7,988 nucleotides of DNA, taken from assembly GCA_002293455.1 (NCBI GenBank), contig DBDH01000080.1:12136-20123 (forward strand), in the 5' to 3' direction. Source of the stretch: Treponema sp. UBA937 (lineage in GTDB: Bacteria; Spirochaetota; Spirochaetia; Treponematales; Breznakiellaceae). Below are positions 1-5,982 of this stretch, piece by piece; the stretch's first letter is position 1; each line of letters begins with the position of its first letter. Both the position numbers and the translations under genes were made by a program. A model generated the notes under the pieces. That model had not been told where the DNA came from, did not search any database, and saw nothing but the letters and a program-made list of their open reading frames with translations.

Positions 1-60
1 GAAAAAGCGCATAAGCTCTTGCACACACATTATGTGCCGCGGCCGCTGTATATGAAGTAG
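1..60 (+). CDS. 3' end of an unidentified gene (last 19 codons)
   Basis: Frame 1 is open from the window edge and ends in TAG at 58-60, giving EKAHKLLHTHYVPRPLYMK. The other two forward frames close within the same stretch. Several hairpins follow directly after the stop, as expected at the end of a transcription unit. The tail is basic and aromatic, and I do not recognise a family from it. It is too short to assign a function, and a chance open frame of this length is possible. Confidence 0.4.
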   Translation, partial: EKAHKLLHTHYVPRPLYMK

Positions 61-80
61 GGAATCCCTAAAGGGATTCC
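61..80. repeat. Perfect 8-bp inverted repeat (hairpin 1)
   Basis: GGAATCCC (61-68) and GGGATTCC (73-80) pair perfectly around a TAAA loop, starting on the base after the stop codon at 60. There is no U-tract, so this is not a complete intrinsic terminator by itself. It may protect the 3' end of the upstream mRNA or belong to a dispersed hairpin repeat. The motif AGGGAATCNCTAAA at 59-72 recurs at 7447-7460. Confidence 0.75.
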
Positions 81-82
81 TT

Positions 83-104
83 GGAGAAACTTAAAAGTTT
101 CTCC
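83..104. repeat. Perfect inverted repeat (hairpin 2)
   Basis: GGAGAAACTT (83-92) and AAGTTTCTCC (95-104) are exact reverse complements separated by AA, so about 8-9 bp can pair once a realistic loop is left. It lies two bases after hairpin 1 and has no U-tract on either side. It is part of a closely spaced series of hairpins downstream of the first gene. Confidence 0.7.
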
Positions 105-125
105 ACGAGAGAATAGTTGCTAGAG

Positions 126-153
126 AGCCGCCCTGTGATGGGGCGGCTTTTTT
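126..153 (+). terminator. Intrinsic terminator (hairpin 3)
   Basis: AGCCGCCC (126-133) pairs perfectly with GGGCGGCT (141-148) around a 7-nt loop. The 3' arm leads directly into a run of six T (148-153). A GC-rich stem plus a U-tract is the classic Rho-independent terminator, and it would end transcription of the gene that finishes at 60. Confidence 0.88.
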
Positions 154-172
154 GTGAGAAAGAGGGATAGTA

Positions 173-217
173 AGGGAGCAAAGTTGGAGTGATTCTGGCT
201 TTGTTCCCTGTTTTTTT
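173..217 (+). terminator. Second intrinsic terminator (hairpin 4); its 3' half is repeated at 860-880
   Basis: AGGGAGCAAAG (173-183) pairs with CTTTGTTCCCT (199-209) over 11 bp including one G-U pair, with a 15-nt loop. G and seven T (211-217) follow. It works as a backup terminator just upstream of the XRE gene promoter and insulates that gene from upstream transcription. The 21 bases at 197-217 (3' arm plus T-run) occur again, identically, at 860-880 without a 5' arm. Confidence 0.7.
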
Positions 218-225
218 ATCTAAGA

Positions 226-254
226 TTGATGCTATTCCTTGCTTGGAATAAAAT
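226..254 (+). promoter_or_regulatory. Sigma-70-type promoter of the XRE gene
   Basis: A -35 box TTGATG (226-231) and a -10 box TAAAAT (249-254) are separated by exactly 17 bases. The start point would be near 261, leaving a leader of about 17 nt that contains the GGGAGG ribosome site (265-270). It lies directly after two terminators, so the XRE gene should be its own transcription unit. Confidence 0.65.
233..250. promoter_or_regulatory. Candidate operator inside the XRE promoter
   Basis: TATTCC (233-238) and GGAATA (245-250) form a 6-bp inverted repeat with a 6-bp spacer. It lies between the -35 and -10 boxes and overlaps the start of the -10. Antitoxins of the HigA/XRE class usually bind such palindromes in their own promoter and repress it. 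The position fits autoregulation, but binding is inferred. Confidence 0.45.
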
Positions 255-277
255 ATTGACATGTGGGAGGAAAATAT

Positions 278-586
278 ATGACACGTAAATTTTCTGAACT
301 CGAAGCAAAAATGAGTTCAGAATCCAGGGAATGGGTTAAGACCAAAGTAGAAAAGACTCTCACTGAAATGCCTTTAAATGAGCTTAGAAACGCAAGGGGG
401 CTTTCGCAGCAGATGCTTGCTGATGCTCTCCATATTCAACAGCCTGCTATCGCCAAATTGGAAAAACGGACTGATATGTATATTTCTACATTGCGCAGTC
501 ATATTAAGGCTATGGGTGGAGAACTTGAGATTATTGCCAGATTTCCTGATGGTGATGTAAGTATTTCTAATTTTTCGCAGATATGA
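278..586 (+). CDS. HigA-type XRE-family HTH regulator (orphan antitoxin-like)
   Basis: This encodes a 102-residue DNA-binding protein of the XRE/Cro-CI class. The HTH covers about residues 34-86: helix 2 is near SQQMLADALHI (43-53) and the recognition helix near QQPAIAKLEKR (54-64). RTDMYISTLRSHIKAMGGEL (64-83) and IIARFPDG (85-92) are typical of antitoxins that accompany RelE/HigB-like toxins. The ATG at 278 is chosen because GGGAGG (265-270) lies 7 bases before it; the in-frame GTG at 263 would place that ribosome site inside the gene. In this family the toxin gene usually lies just upstream and overlaps or abuts the antitoxin. Here that space holds terminators and a promoter, and no toxin-sized ORF lies on either side. 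It may be a solitary regulator or the remnant of a toxin-antitoxin pair. Confidence is high for the family and low for any antitoxin activity. Confidence 0.88.
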   Translation: MTRKFSELEAKMSSESREWVKTKVEKTLTEMPLNELRNARGLSQQMLADALHIQQPAIAKLEKRTDMYISTLRSHIKAMGGELEIIARFPDGDVSISNFSQI

Positions 587-614
587 AGAATTGAAAAGTA
601 AGTGTTCGGGATAC

Positions 615-681
615 ACACTGTCATTTGTTTGATTCTTCCAGATGCAACGCGCCAGTACCAGTCACCCAAAAGTGACAGTGT
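615..681. repeat. Imperfect inverted repeat enclosing 67 bp
   Basis: ACACTGTCATTT (615-626) and AAGTGACAGTGT (670-681) match as reverse complements at 11 of 12 positions, and the one mismatch is a G-U pair in RNA. They flank 43 bp with no ORF. The unit could be a long stem-loop after the XRE gene, or a very small transposon-like relic. The heptamer AGTGTTC occurs at 601-607 and 677-683, but the second copy overlaps the repeat arm, so it is not a clean target duplication. The rest of 587-782 holds no gene that I can support. Confidence 0.5.
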
Positions 682-782
682 TCCTTGAAACAGATACATC
701 TGAACATAAAATAATCTTCTTGTATTTTGGGCATAATTAAGGAAAATTGCACTTCTCTTATAGTAAAAACAGAGGAATTGTT

Positions 783-902
783 ATGCTGGATAAAGAATCA
801 ATTGTATGCATTGTTGAGCGTTACACACAAGCTATAATCAAAGAATTTTCTCCGTTTGCGGCTTTGTTCCCTGTTTTTTTGTGTTGGGGTGGGGTATTTT
901 GA
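783..902 (+). pseudogene. Truncated N-terminus of an MNT-type nucleotidyltransferase
   Basis: A 39-codon ORF starts at ATG 783 with a good ribosome site, AGAGGA at 771-776. A -10-like TATAGT lies at 759-764 with a poor -35. The first 24 residues (MLDKESIVCIVERY, then TQAIIKEFSP) resemble the N-terminal helix of minimal nucleotidyltransferases (MNT/HEPN toxin-antitoxin type), where the next residues are normally a short linker and the catalytic LFGSxxxG strand. Here the frame instead reads FAALFPVFLCWGG and stops. The break coincides with the 21-base repeat at 860-880, which is the 3' half of a terminator. No GS or DxD catalytic motif follows in any forward frame before 1087. I read it as a gene cut by rearrangement; family assignment from 24 residues is tentative. 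A small expressed peptide cannot be excluded. Confidence 0.45.
860..880 (+). repeat. 21-bp direct repeat of 197-217
   Basis: GGCTTTGTTCCCTG plus seven T is identical to 197-217. At 197-217 it is the 3' arm and U-tract of a terminator hairpin; here no complementary 5' arm is present. It joins the nucleotidyltransferase fragment exactly at its divergence point. An 11-base part, GTTTTTTTATC (912-922), also matches 210-220. Confidence 0.8.
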
Positions 903-1013
903 TGGAAGGCGGTTTTTTTATCGTAAAATACAAAGGGATTCTGAACAGTGCTCCGTGAAGTTTTCTTTACAGATCATTAAAAACATAGTAATATTATTAA
1001 GTATTCTGTATAT

Positions 1014-1019
1014 TATAAT
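1014..1019 (+). promoter_or_regulatory. Probable -10 box for the lipoprotein gene
   Basis: A consensus TATAAT sits in a very AT-rich stretch about 70 bases before the lipoprotein start. The -35 region at 17-18 bases (about 990-997) is poor, so activation or an UP-like AT-rich element may matter. The rest of 903-1086 contains no gene I can support, only this box and the hairpin at 1030-1056. Confidence 0.45.
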
Positions 1020-1029
1020 AAGGTATTGT

Positions 1030-1056
1030 TGTTTCAAAATTTCAGTTTTTGAAACA
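1030..1056. promoter_or_regulatory. 10-bp hairpin in the lipoprotein gene leader
   Basis: TGTTTCAAAA (1030-1039) pairs perfectly with TTTTGAAACA (1047-1056) around a 7-nt loop. It lies just downstream of the predicted transcription start and 17 bases before the ribosome-binding stretch AAGGGGAAGG (1074-1083). It could be an operator, an mRNA-stabilising 5' hairpin or a thermosensitive structure. No proper U-tract follows, so it is unlikely to be an attenuator. Confidence 0.5.
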
Positions 1057-1086
1057 GGTTTTAATTGTCAATGAAGGGGAAGGTCT

Positions 1087-2541
1087 GTGTTGTCTTCAAA
1101 GAAAGCCTTTTTAATATTATTTGTTATAGTTCTTGTTTTTTCGTTGTTTGGATGTTTGTTTCCTCTAGGGGATACCTCCGAAAATACATTGAGCGACGCG
1201 GCGTTGATCAATATTTCCATTAAGGGAGTATCTGCCAGTCTGGGAACTCCGGACGCGGTACTGGGTAAAGAAACAGCCGGATTAGTCAATATTTTCGATA
1301 ACAACAATGGTCCTACCAAAGGGACACCTGCCTCTCCCCAAAAAGCAGCGGTTACAAAAATCGTGCGGTTTAATGCGAATGAAGAATTTTCTTATATCAG
1401 CGAATTTACGTCAGACAGCAGAGCTGCCTATGACAATGAAGATGTTCGTAATGGTGACTTTTTTGTGTTTCAGGTAACAGCTAGAGATGGAAAGCAGTTG
1501 TATTATCGGGTAACGGTAAAAAAAGGTAATGCCCATTCTTTGTATACCCTTGACGGTTCCAATGTCGAGAATGAGAATAATATTAAGAATGTCAGATTCT
1601 TTGTACATAATGGCAATGGCATTAATCTGAACGAATACGATACCGCTGCAAGTTATGATGACATTCTTGACGTCTTCGGTAATCCTGTTCTTTACATGCT
1701 TGGTGTATATCAAGATCTTTATCTGTATGCCTTTGAATTTACCGGTAATGGAAGCGGCACCTTGGTGAAATCCGGTATGTCCGACAATCCTCTTTCCGGC
1801 ACCAATAACGATGAAACTGTTGTGGTAGACTTGACGAATGCGCCGCTGCCTCCTCCGCCGGTTTTTGATCCCGCTAATCCAGACCGTGAAGATCCCATTC
1901 TCTACGATCAGCTTGATGATTATCTTGACGATGTAACAGGCGACACTTCCCAAGACCCTGTTACCATAAAACTTGACGCAATCACCTTTACGAATAGGTC
2001 TTCACCCGGCAGCGGTGTTAAGGGCTGGGGGGAACTTAACGCGCTTATCGAAACTGCCGGTAAATATGTTATTCTCGATCTTTCAAACTGTACCGCATCC
2101 GGCGGCGCGATATTCGGCAATCCTTCACCAGGCAGCAATGACATGAATGTCATTCAATCCAACGCGTATTTGAAAGGACTTATTTTACCTTCCGGACTTG
2201 AAACGGTCTTTGATTCCGCTTTTGCGGACTGCGTTCATCTTACCGGCATTACTATCCCGGACAGCGTGAACTACATCGAAACAAGGGCTTTTTCCGGATG
2301 TACCGGTCTTACGGAGGTCGTTATCCCTGACGGTGTAGAAACTATCGGAAGTTACGCTTTTTCGGGATGCAGCGGTCTTACGAGTGTAACTATTCCGAAG
2401 AGCGTCGGTACTATAGGCGAAAATGCTTTCCCCGAAGGTTCAGGCGGCGACGGCGGCAACGCGTTAAGAACCGAATTTGAAAAATCCGGAGCAGGTAAGT
2501 ACACAAGAAATGCCGGAGGAAGCGCCTGGCGGAAAAGTTGA
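1087..2541 (+). CDS. BspA-type leucine-rich-repeat surface lipoprotein
   Basis: This 484-residue protein starts at GTG 1087 behind a purine-rich ribosome site (1074-1083). Residues 1-22 are a signal peptide (KK, then a long hydrophobic core) and C23 in SLFGC is the likely lipidated cysteine. Phe at -2 is unusual for E. coli but tolerated in spirochaete lipoboxes. About residues 30-250 are beta-rich and resemble the immunoglobulin- or cadherin-like modules of treponemal lipoproteins (TARDGKQLYYRVTVKKG at 131-147). A proline-rich linker (253-262) leads to a second module (270-360) and four LRRs of about 23 residues (361-450) with the pattern LTxVxIPxSVxxIGxxAFxGC. The tail GAGKYTRNAGG (468-478) recalls the ends of similar treponemal LRR proteins. 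Such proteins usually face outward and mediate adhesion or protein binding; the ligand is unknown. The AT-rich front differs in base composition from the GC-richer LRR part. Confidence 0.85.
   Translation: MLSSKKAFLILFVIVLVFSLFGCLFPLGDTSENTLSDAALINISIKGVSASLGTPDAVLGKETAGLVNIFDNNNGPTKGTPASPQKAAVTKIVRFNANEEFSYISEFTSDSRAAYDNEDVRNGDFFVFQVTARDGKQLYYRVTVKKGNAHSLYTLDGSNVENENNIKNVRFFVHNGNGINLNEYDTAASYDDILDVFGNPVLYMLGVYQDLYLYAFEFTGNGSGTLVKSGMSDNPLSGTNNDETVVVDLTNAPLPPPPVFDPANPDREDPILYDQLDDYLDDVTGDTSQDPVTIKLDAITFTNRSSPGSGVKGWGELNALIETAGKYVILDLSNCTASGGAIFGNPSPGSNDMNVIQSNAYLKGLILPSGLETVFDSAFADCVHLTGITIPDSVNYIETRAFSGCTGLTEVVIPDGVETIGSYAFSGCSGLTSVTIPKSVGTIGENAFPEGSGGDGGNALRTEFEKSGAGKYTRNAGGSAWRKS
2167..2436 (+). 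repeat. Four tandem BspA/LRR_5 repeats of about 69 bp
   Basis: Residues 361-382, 383-405, 406-428 and 429-450 of the lipoprotein are successive repeats. Units two to four share IPDSV or a close variant, an Ile-Glu/Gly pair and AFSGC-(T/S)GLT. Units three and four are similar even at DNA level (GGTCTTACG with matched spacing), which favours gain or loss of units by recombination. The first and last are more diverged, as is usual for capping repeats. Confidence 0.8.
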
Positions 2542-2584
2542 TATTCACCGATGGACCGGCGTAGTGAATTATTCCTTGCGCTCC

Positions 2585-2613
2585 TTGACATTGCTTTTCC
2601 CTCTCCCTATTAT
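2585..2613 (+). promoter_or_regulatory. Near-consensus sigma-70 promoter of metG
   Basis: A perfect TTGACA (2585-2590) and TATTAT (2608-2613) are separated by exactly 17 bases. Transcription should start about 7 bases after the -10 box, near 2619-2623, directly at the metG ATG. That leaves almost no 5' leader. This makes metG independent of the lipoprotein gene, although no terminator is visible between the two. Confidence 0.75.
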
Positions 2614-2622
2614 TAAAAAACT

Positions 2623-4896
2623 ATGAAACAACGATTAATTACTTCGGCCCTTCCATATATCAACAATGTTCCCCATTTGGGAAATCTCATTCAGGTTTTG
2701 TCCGCGGACGCTTTTGCCCGCTTTTGCCGGCTTCGGGGCTATAAAACCCTGTATGTCTGCGGAACCGACGAATACGGCACGGCCACGGAAACGAGAGCCG
2801 CCGAAGAAGGCGTGAGTCCGAGGGAGCTTTGCGACCGTTTTTACGTCATTCATTCGGATATTTATAACTGGTTTAACATTCAGTTTGATAAATTCGGGAG
2901 AACTTCCACGCCGATTCAAACCGAAATCGTGCAGGAAATCTTCAAAAAACTCGATGAAGAAGGCTTCATCGTAGAAAGAACGATTGAACAGCTTCATTGC
3001 AGTCAGTGTAACCGTTTTCTTGCCGACCGCTATGTCCGCGGAACCTGTCCCCACTGCGGATACGATGACGCGCGCGGCGATCAATGTGAACATTGCGGCA
3101 AACTGCTCGATCCTACGGAATTGAAAGAGCCCCGCTGTTCAAGCTGCGGATCGGAGCCGAAACTCGAAAGCACGAAGCATCTCTACATCGACCTGCCGAA
3201 AGGAAAAGACCGCCTTGAAGCGTGGATAAAAGAAGCGTCCGTAAAAGGTTTTTGGGCGAATAACGCCGTTCAGATGACCCAGGCCTGGATTCGGGACGGC
3301 CTGCGCGAACGGGCTATTACGCGCGATTTAAAGTGGGGCATTCCCGTTCCAAAGAGCGGTTATGAAAATAAAGTCTTTTATGTTTGGTTTGACGCTCCCA
3401 TCGGATATATTTCCATCACGGGGAATCTGGGGGCGGAGCAGTCGGACGATTGGCACGGCTTTGTAGACAGCTGGTGGAAAACGCCCGATGAAACCGAACT
3501 TTTTCAGTTTATCGGAAAAGATAATATTCCTTTTCACACCGTCATTTTCCCGTCGAGCCTCCTCGGAACCGGCGAAAAATGGACGATGCTCCACCACATG
3601 TCATCCACCGAATACCTCAATTATGAAAGCGGAAAGTTTTCTAAATCGCGCGGCGTAGGCGTTTTTGGAACCGATGTGATGGAAACCGGCATCGGAGCGG
3701 ATGTGTGGCGTTTCTACATCTTCTATAACCGCCCCGAAAAATCGGATGCTCTTTTCACATGGAAGGATTTTCAAGAAAAAGTAAACGGCGAACTCATCGG
3801 GAACCTTGGAAATCTTGTGAACCGGACGCTTTCGTTTGTATCACGTTATTATGATGGAAAAATACCGTTACATCATCAATCTGATTCTGTTTTTTGGGAA
3901 ACGGTAAGCGGTTACGAAGAAAAAATCGCTTCTCACCTTGAAAGAGCGGAACTCCGCGACGCGTTCAGGCTGATTTTTGAATTATCGTCGTTCGCGAACA
4001 AAACCTTTCAGGACGGCGAACCGTGGAAAACGAGAAAAGAAAATCCCCCCGCGGCCGAAGCCCTCATTTCTGATTTGAGCTTTTTGGTGCGCGATATTGG
4101 AATCATGATCGAGCCCTATATGCCTTCCGCCGCGGAAAAAATCGTTTCGTTCTTCGGGCAGTCTATCGGAAAAGATGGTCTTTCATGGAAAGATTTAGGG
4201 CGGACCGAGGGAATCAACACCGTGACGAATCCTGAAGTGCTTTTTGCGAAACTGGAAGATGAGCGCATCAATGAGCTGCGTGAGCAGTATTCGGGAAGCC
4301 AAAAGGAACGCGAGGAAAAAGCCGCTGCGGCTAAGACAGCTTCGGTACAAACGGGTGAAAACGCGGAGGCTCCGAAGCCGGCGGAAGCCTCGGTAGAACC
4401 GGACGAAATCCGGTTCAGCAAGACGATTCATCTCCGAACGGCTGTAATCAAAAAAGTTGAACGGCATCCGCAGGCGGATAAACTCTACATCATCGGCCTT
4501 GATATTGACGGGGAAGACCGGACCATCGTTTCGGGGCTTGTCGGCCACTACACAGAGGAACAGCTTCTCGGCAAACATATTATCGTGGCGTATAACTTAA
4601 AGAAGGCGAAGCTCCGCGGCGTTGAAAGCCACGGAATGCTTCTTGCCGCGTCCGATAAAGACGCCCTTGGAAACGAGCGCGTTGAGGTTCTTGATACTGC
4701 CGATATTCCTTCCGGCACAAGGGTGATGATCGAAGGGCTTGACGCGGGCGATACGCCCGAACAAATCTCCATCGACACATTCTTTTCGATTCCGATAAAG
4801 GTTGAGCGGAATGTTGTATTGGTAAACGGCAAAAAACTTACGCTTAAGGGCGCGCCGATTAAAACAACGATGATTCCGGAAGGGGAAGTCGGCTGA
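2623..4896 (+). CDS. metG: Methionyl-tRNA synthetase with C-terminal tRNA-binding domain
   Basis: This cytoplasmic class I synthetase charges tRNA-Met (initiator and elongator) with methionine using ATP. It has 757 residues; E. coli MetG has 677. The HIGH-type motif is PHLGN (17-21) and the KMSKS-type motif KFSKS (338-342). The zinc-knuckle insert keeps four CxxC pairs: C126/C129, C142/C145, C155/C158 and C172/C175, so it is the two-site type. An anticodon-binding helical domain (about 385-550) is followed by an Ala/Glu/Lys/Pro-rich linker (about 555-595). A Trbp111/EMAPII-type OB-fold covers about 600-705 (HPQADKLYIIG, SGLVGHY, LRGVESHGMLLAA). A tail of about 50 residues follows. The start MKQRLITSALPYINN matches the family N-terminus, so ATG 2623 is secure although no Shine-Dalgarno sequence precedes it. 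The stop overlaps the next gene's start. Confidence 0.98.
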   Translation: MKQRLITSALPYINNVPHLGNLIQVLSADAFARFCRLRGYKTLYVCGTDEYGTATETRAAEEGVSPRELCDRFYVIHSDIYNWFNIQFDKFGRTSTPIQTEIVQEIFKKLDEEGFIVERTIEQLHCSQCNRFLADRYVRGTCPHCGYDDARGDQCEHCGKLLDPTELKEPRCSSCGSEPKLESTKHLYIDLPKGKDRLEAWIKEASVKGFWANNAVQMTQAWIRDGLRERAITRDLKWGIPVPKSGYENKVFYVWFDAPIGYISITGNLGAEQSDDWHGFVDSWWKTPDETELFQFIGKDNIPFHTVIFPSSLLGTGEKWTMLHHMSSTEYLNYESGKFSKSRGVGVFGTDVMETGIGADVWRFYIFYNRPEKSDALFTWKDFQEKVNGELIGNLGNLVNRTLSFVSRYYDGKIPLHHQSDSVFWETVSGYEEKIASHLERAELRDAFRLIFELSSFANKTFQDGEPWKTRKENPPAAEALISDLSFLVRDIGIMIEPYMPSAAEKIVSFFGQSIGKDGLSWKDLGRTEGINTVTNPEVLFAKLEDERINELREQYSGSQKEREEKAAAAKTASVQTGENAEAPKPAEASVEPDEIRFSKTIHLRTAVIKKVERHPQADKLYIIGLDIDGEDRTIVSGLVGHYTEEQLLGKHIIVAYNLKKAKLRGVESHGMLLAASDKDALGNERVEVLDTADIPSGTRVMIEGLDAGDTPEQISIDTFFSIPIKVERNVVLVNGKKLTLKGAPIKTTMIPEGEVG

Positions 4897-5975
4897 TGTC
4901 CCATGCAGGGCGTTCGGTCTTTCAGGGCATCGTTCCGGCCGAATTATCGGTTTGTGACGGCGCGGAAACATTTCTGCAATCGGGCTTTTGGGGAAGTTTT
5001 AAAGCCCGATTCGGCTGGAACGCGCGCGCCTTCCTTGTCGATTGGGCTGATGGGCAAAAATCGCCGCTCAGCGTCATACGCCGCCGCCTCATGCCCGGCG
5101 TTTCCTTTGCATACTCACCTTGGGGGCCGGAGTTCCCGAAAGGCATCAATCTGAATGATGAAGAAAAAAGCCGCGCTTTGGCCGATTTAGCGGAAGCCCT
5201 GCGTCATCTTGTTCCAAAAGATACCGCGTTTATCCGTTTCGATCCTCCTTGGTACAATGAAGGGGAGCATGTGTCTCCGCCGCTTGTTTTGCCTCCTTTT
5301 TTACGTTCCGGCGCGGATATTCAGCCTCCGGACACGGTGATTATCAATTTGATCGATTCCGAAGAATCGATTTTGCAGGCGATGAAACCAAAATGGCGTT
5401 ATAATATCCGTCTGGCTGAAAAAAAAGGCGTTGTCATCCGCCGCGCCGACGAAGAAGGACTCGATACTTTCTATCATCTTTACGAAGCTACCGCGAAACG
5501 CGACGGTATCGCTATTCACGGAATTGAATATTACCGTGCTCTTTTCGACCATTGCAAAAATTATCCCGGCGGCGCTCAGGAAGTGAGGCTGTATCTTGCG
5601 GAGCATGTAGGCGAAGCGATTGCCGCGGTGATCGTTCTTTTTCGCGGAAAAGAAGCCGTTTATCTTTACGGCGCTTCCGCGGATCATAAACGCAATCTTA
5701 TGGCTCCGTATGCCCTCCAGTGGCAGGCCATGAAAGATGCGAAAGCCGCTTCCTGTTCATTGTATGATCTTTTCGGCATCCCCCCGAACGAAGACCCATC
5801 CCATCCTATGGCCGGACTGTACCGTTTTAAAACCGGGTTTGGCGGTAAGATTATTCACCGGCCTGGAAGCTGGGACTATGTTTACCGCCCCGTTATGAGA
5901 AAGCTCTTTACCACAGCCGAATCCTTGCGGAAAAATATCAGGACTTTGAAGAAGCGATGGCGCCGGCAAGGCTAA
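4896..5975 (+). CDS. FemAB/FemX-family peptidoglycan aminoacyltransferase
   Basis: This 359-residue protein belongs to the FemABX group (two GNAT-like folds). These enzymes move an amino acid from aminoacyl-tRNA to the side chain of the lipid II stem peptide, at the inner face of the membrane. Recognisable segments are FWGSFKARFGW (31-41), FAYSPWGPEF (71-80), FIRFDPPW (112-119), the hallmark KPKWRYNIRLAEKKGV (164-179), YLYGAS (256-261), MAPYALQW (269-276), YDLFGI (290-295) and LYRFKTGFGG (308-317). There is no signal peptide or membrane span; the tail is strongly basic (KKRWRRQG) and may contact membrane or tRNA. The ATG shares a base with the metG stop (TGATG), and AGGGGAAG (4881-4888) lies 7 bases before it, so the two are translationally coupled. 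The amino acid added cannot be read from sequence; glycine on ornithine would suit a spirochaete wall. Confidence 0.85.
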   Translation: MSHAGRSVFQGIVPAELSVCDGAETFLQSGFWGSFKARFGWNARAFLVDWADGQKSPLSVIRRRLMPGVSFAYSPWGPEFPKGINLNDEEKSRALADLAEALRHLVPKDTAFIRFDPPWYNEGEHVSPPLVLPPFLRSGADIQPPDTVIINLIDSEESILQAMKPKWRYNIRLAEKKGVVIRRADEEGLDTFYHLYEATAKRDGIAIHGIEYYRALFDHCKNYPGGAQEVRLYLAEHVGEAIAAVIVLFRGKEAVYLYGASADHKRNLMAPYALQWQAMKDAKAASCSLYDLFGIPPNEDPSHPMAGLYRFKTGFGGKIIHRPGSWDYVYRPVMRKLFTTAESLRKNIRTLKKRWRRQG

Positions 5976-5982
5976 AAAACAC

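Noticed and set aside
263..277. Upstream GTG start for the XRE gene
   Set aside because: The ribosome-binding sequence GGGAGG would be inside the coding sequence; ATG 278 has ideal spacing and gives the family's usual N-terminus.
601..683. AGTGTTC heptamers as a target-site duplication
   Set aside because: The right copy overlaps the inverted-repeat arm, so it does not flank the unit cleanly.
894..931. Imperfect inverted repeat GTATTTTGAT with ATC-GT-AAAATAC
   Set aside because: It needs a 2-nt bulge, is AT-rich, and lies in a region where such pairings arise by chance.
856..1074. 72-residue + strand ORF
   Set aside because: It starts at TTG without a ribosome site, overlaps the repeat and promoter region, and reads as low-complexity AT-rich translation.
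1411..1953. 180-residue minus-strand ORF opposite the lipoprotein gene
   Set aside because: It is antisense to a gene with a signal peptide and recognisable domains, and its own sequence shows no domain.
2635..3093. 152-residue minus-strand ORF opposite metG
   Set aside because: It lies wholly opposite conserved MetRS catalytic sequence, a typical shadow frame.
4195..4971. Several overlapping minus-strand ORFs opposite the end of metG
   Set aside because: They are mutually overlapping, rich in Arg/Ser from GC-rich complement, and have no ribosome sites or motifs.
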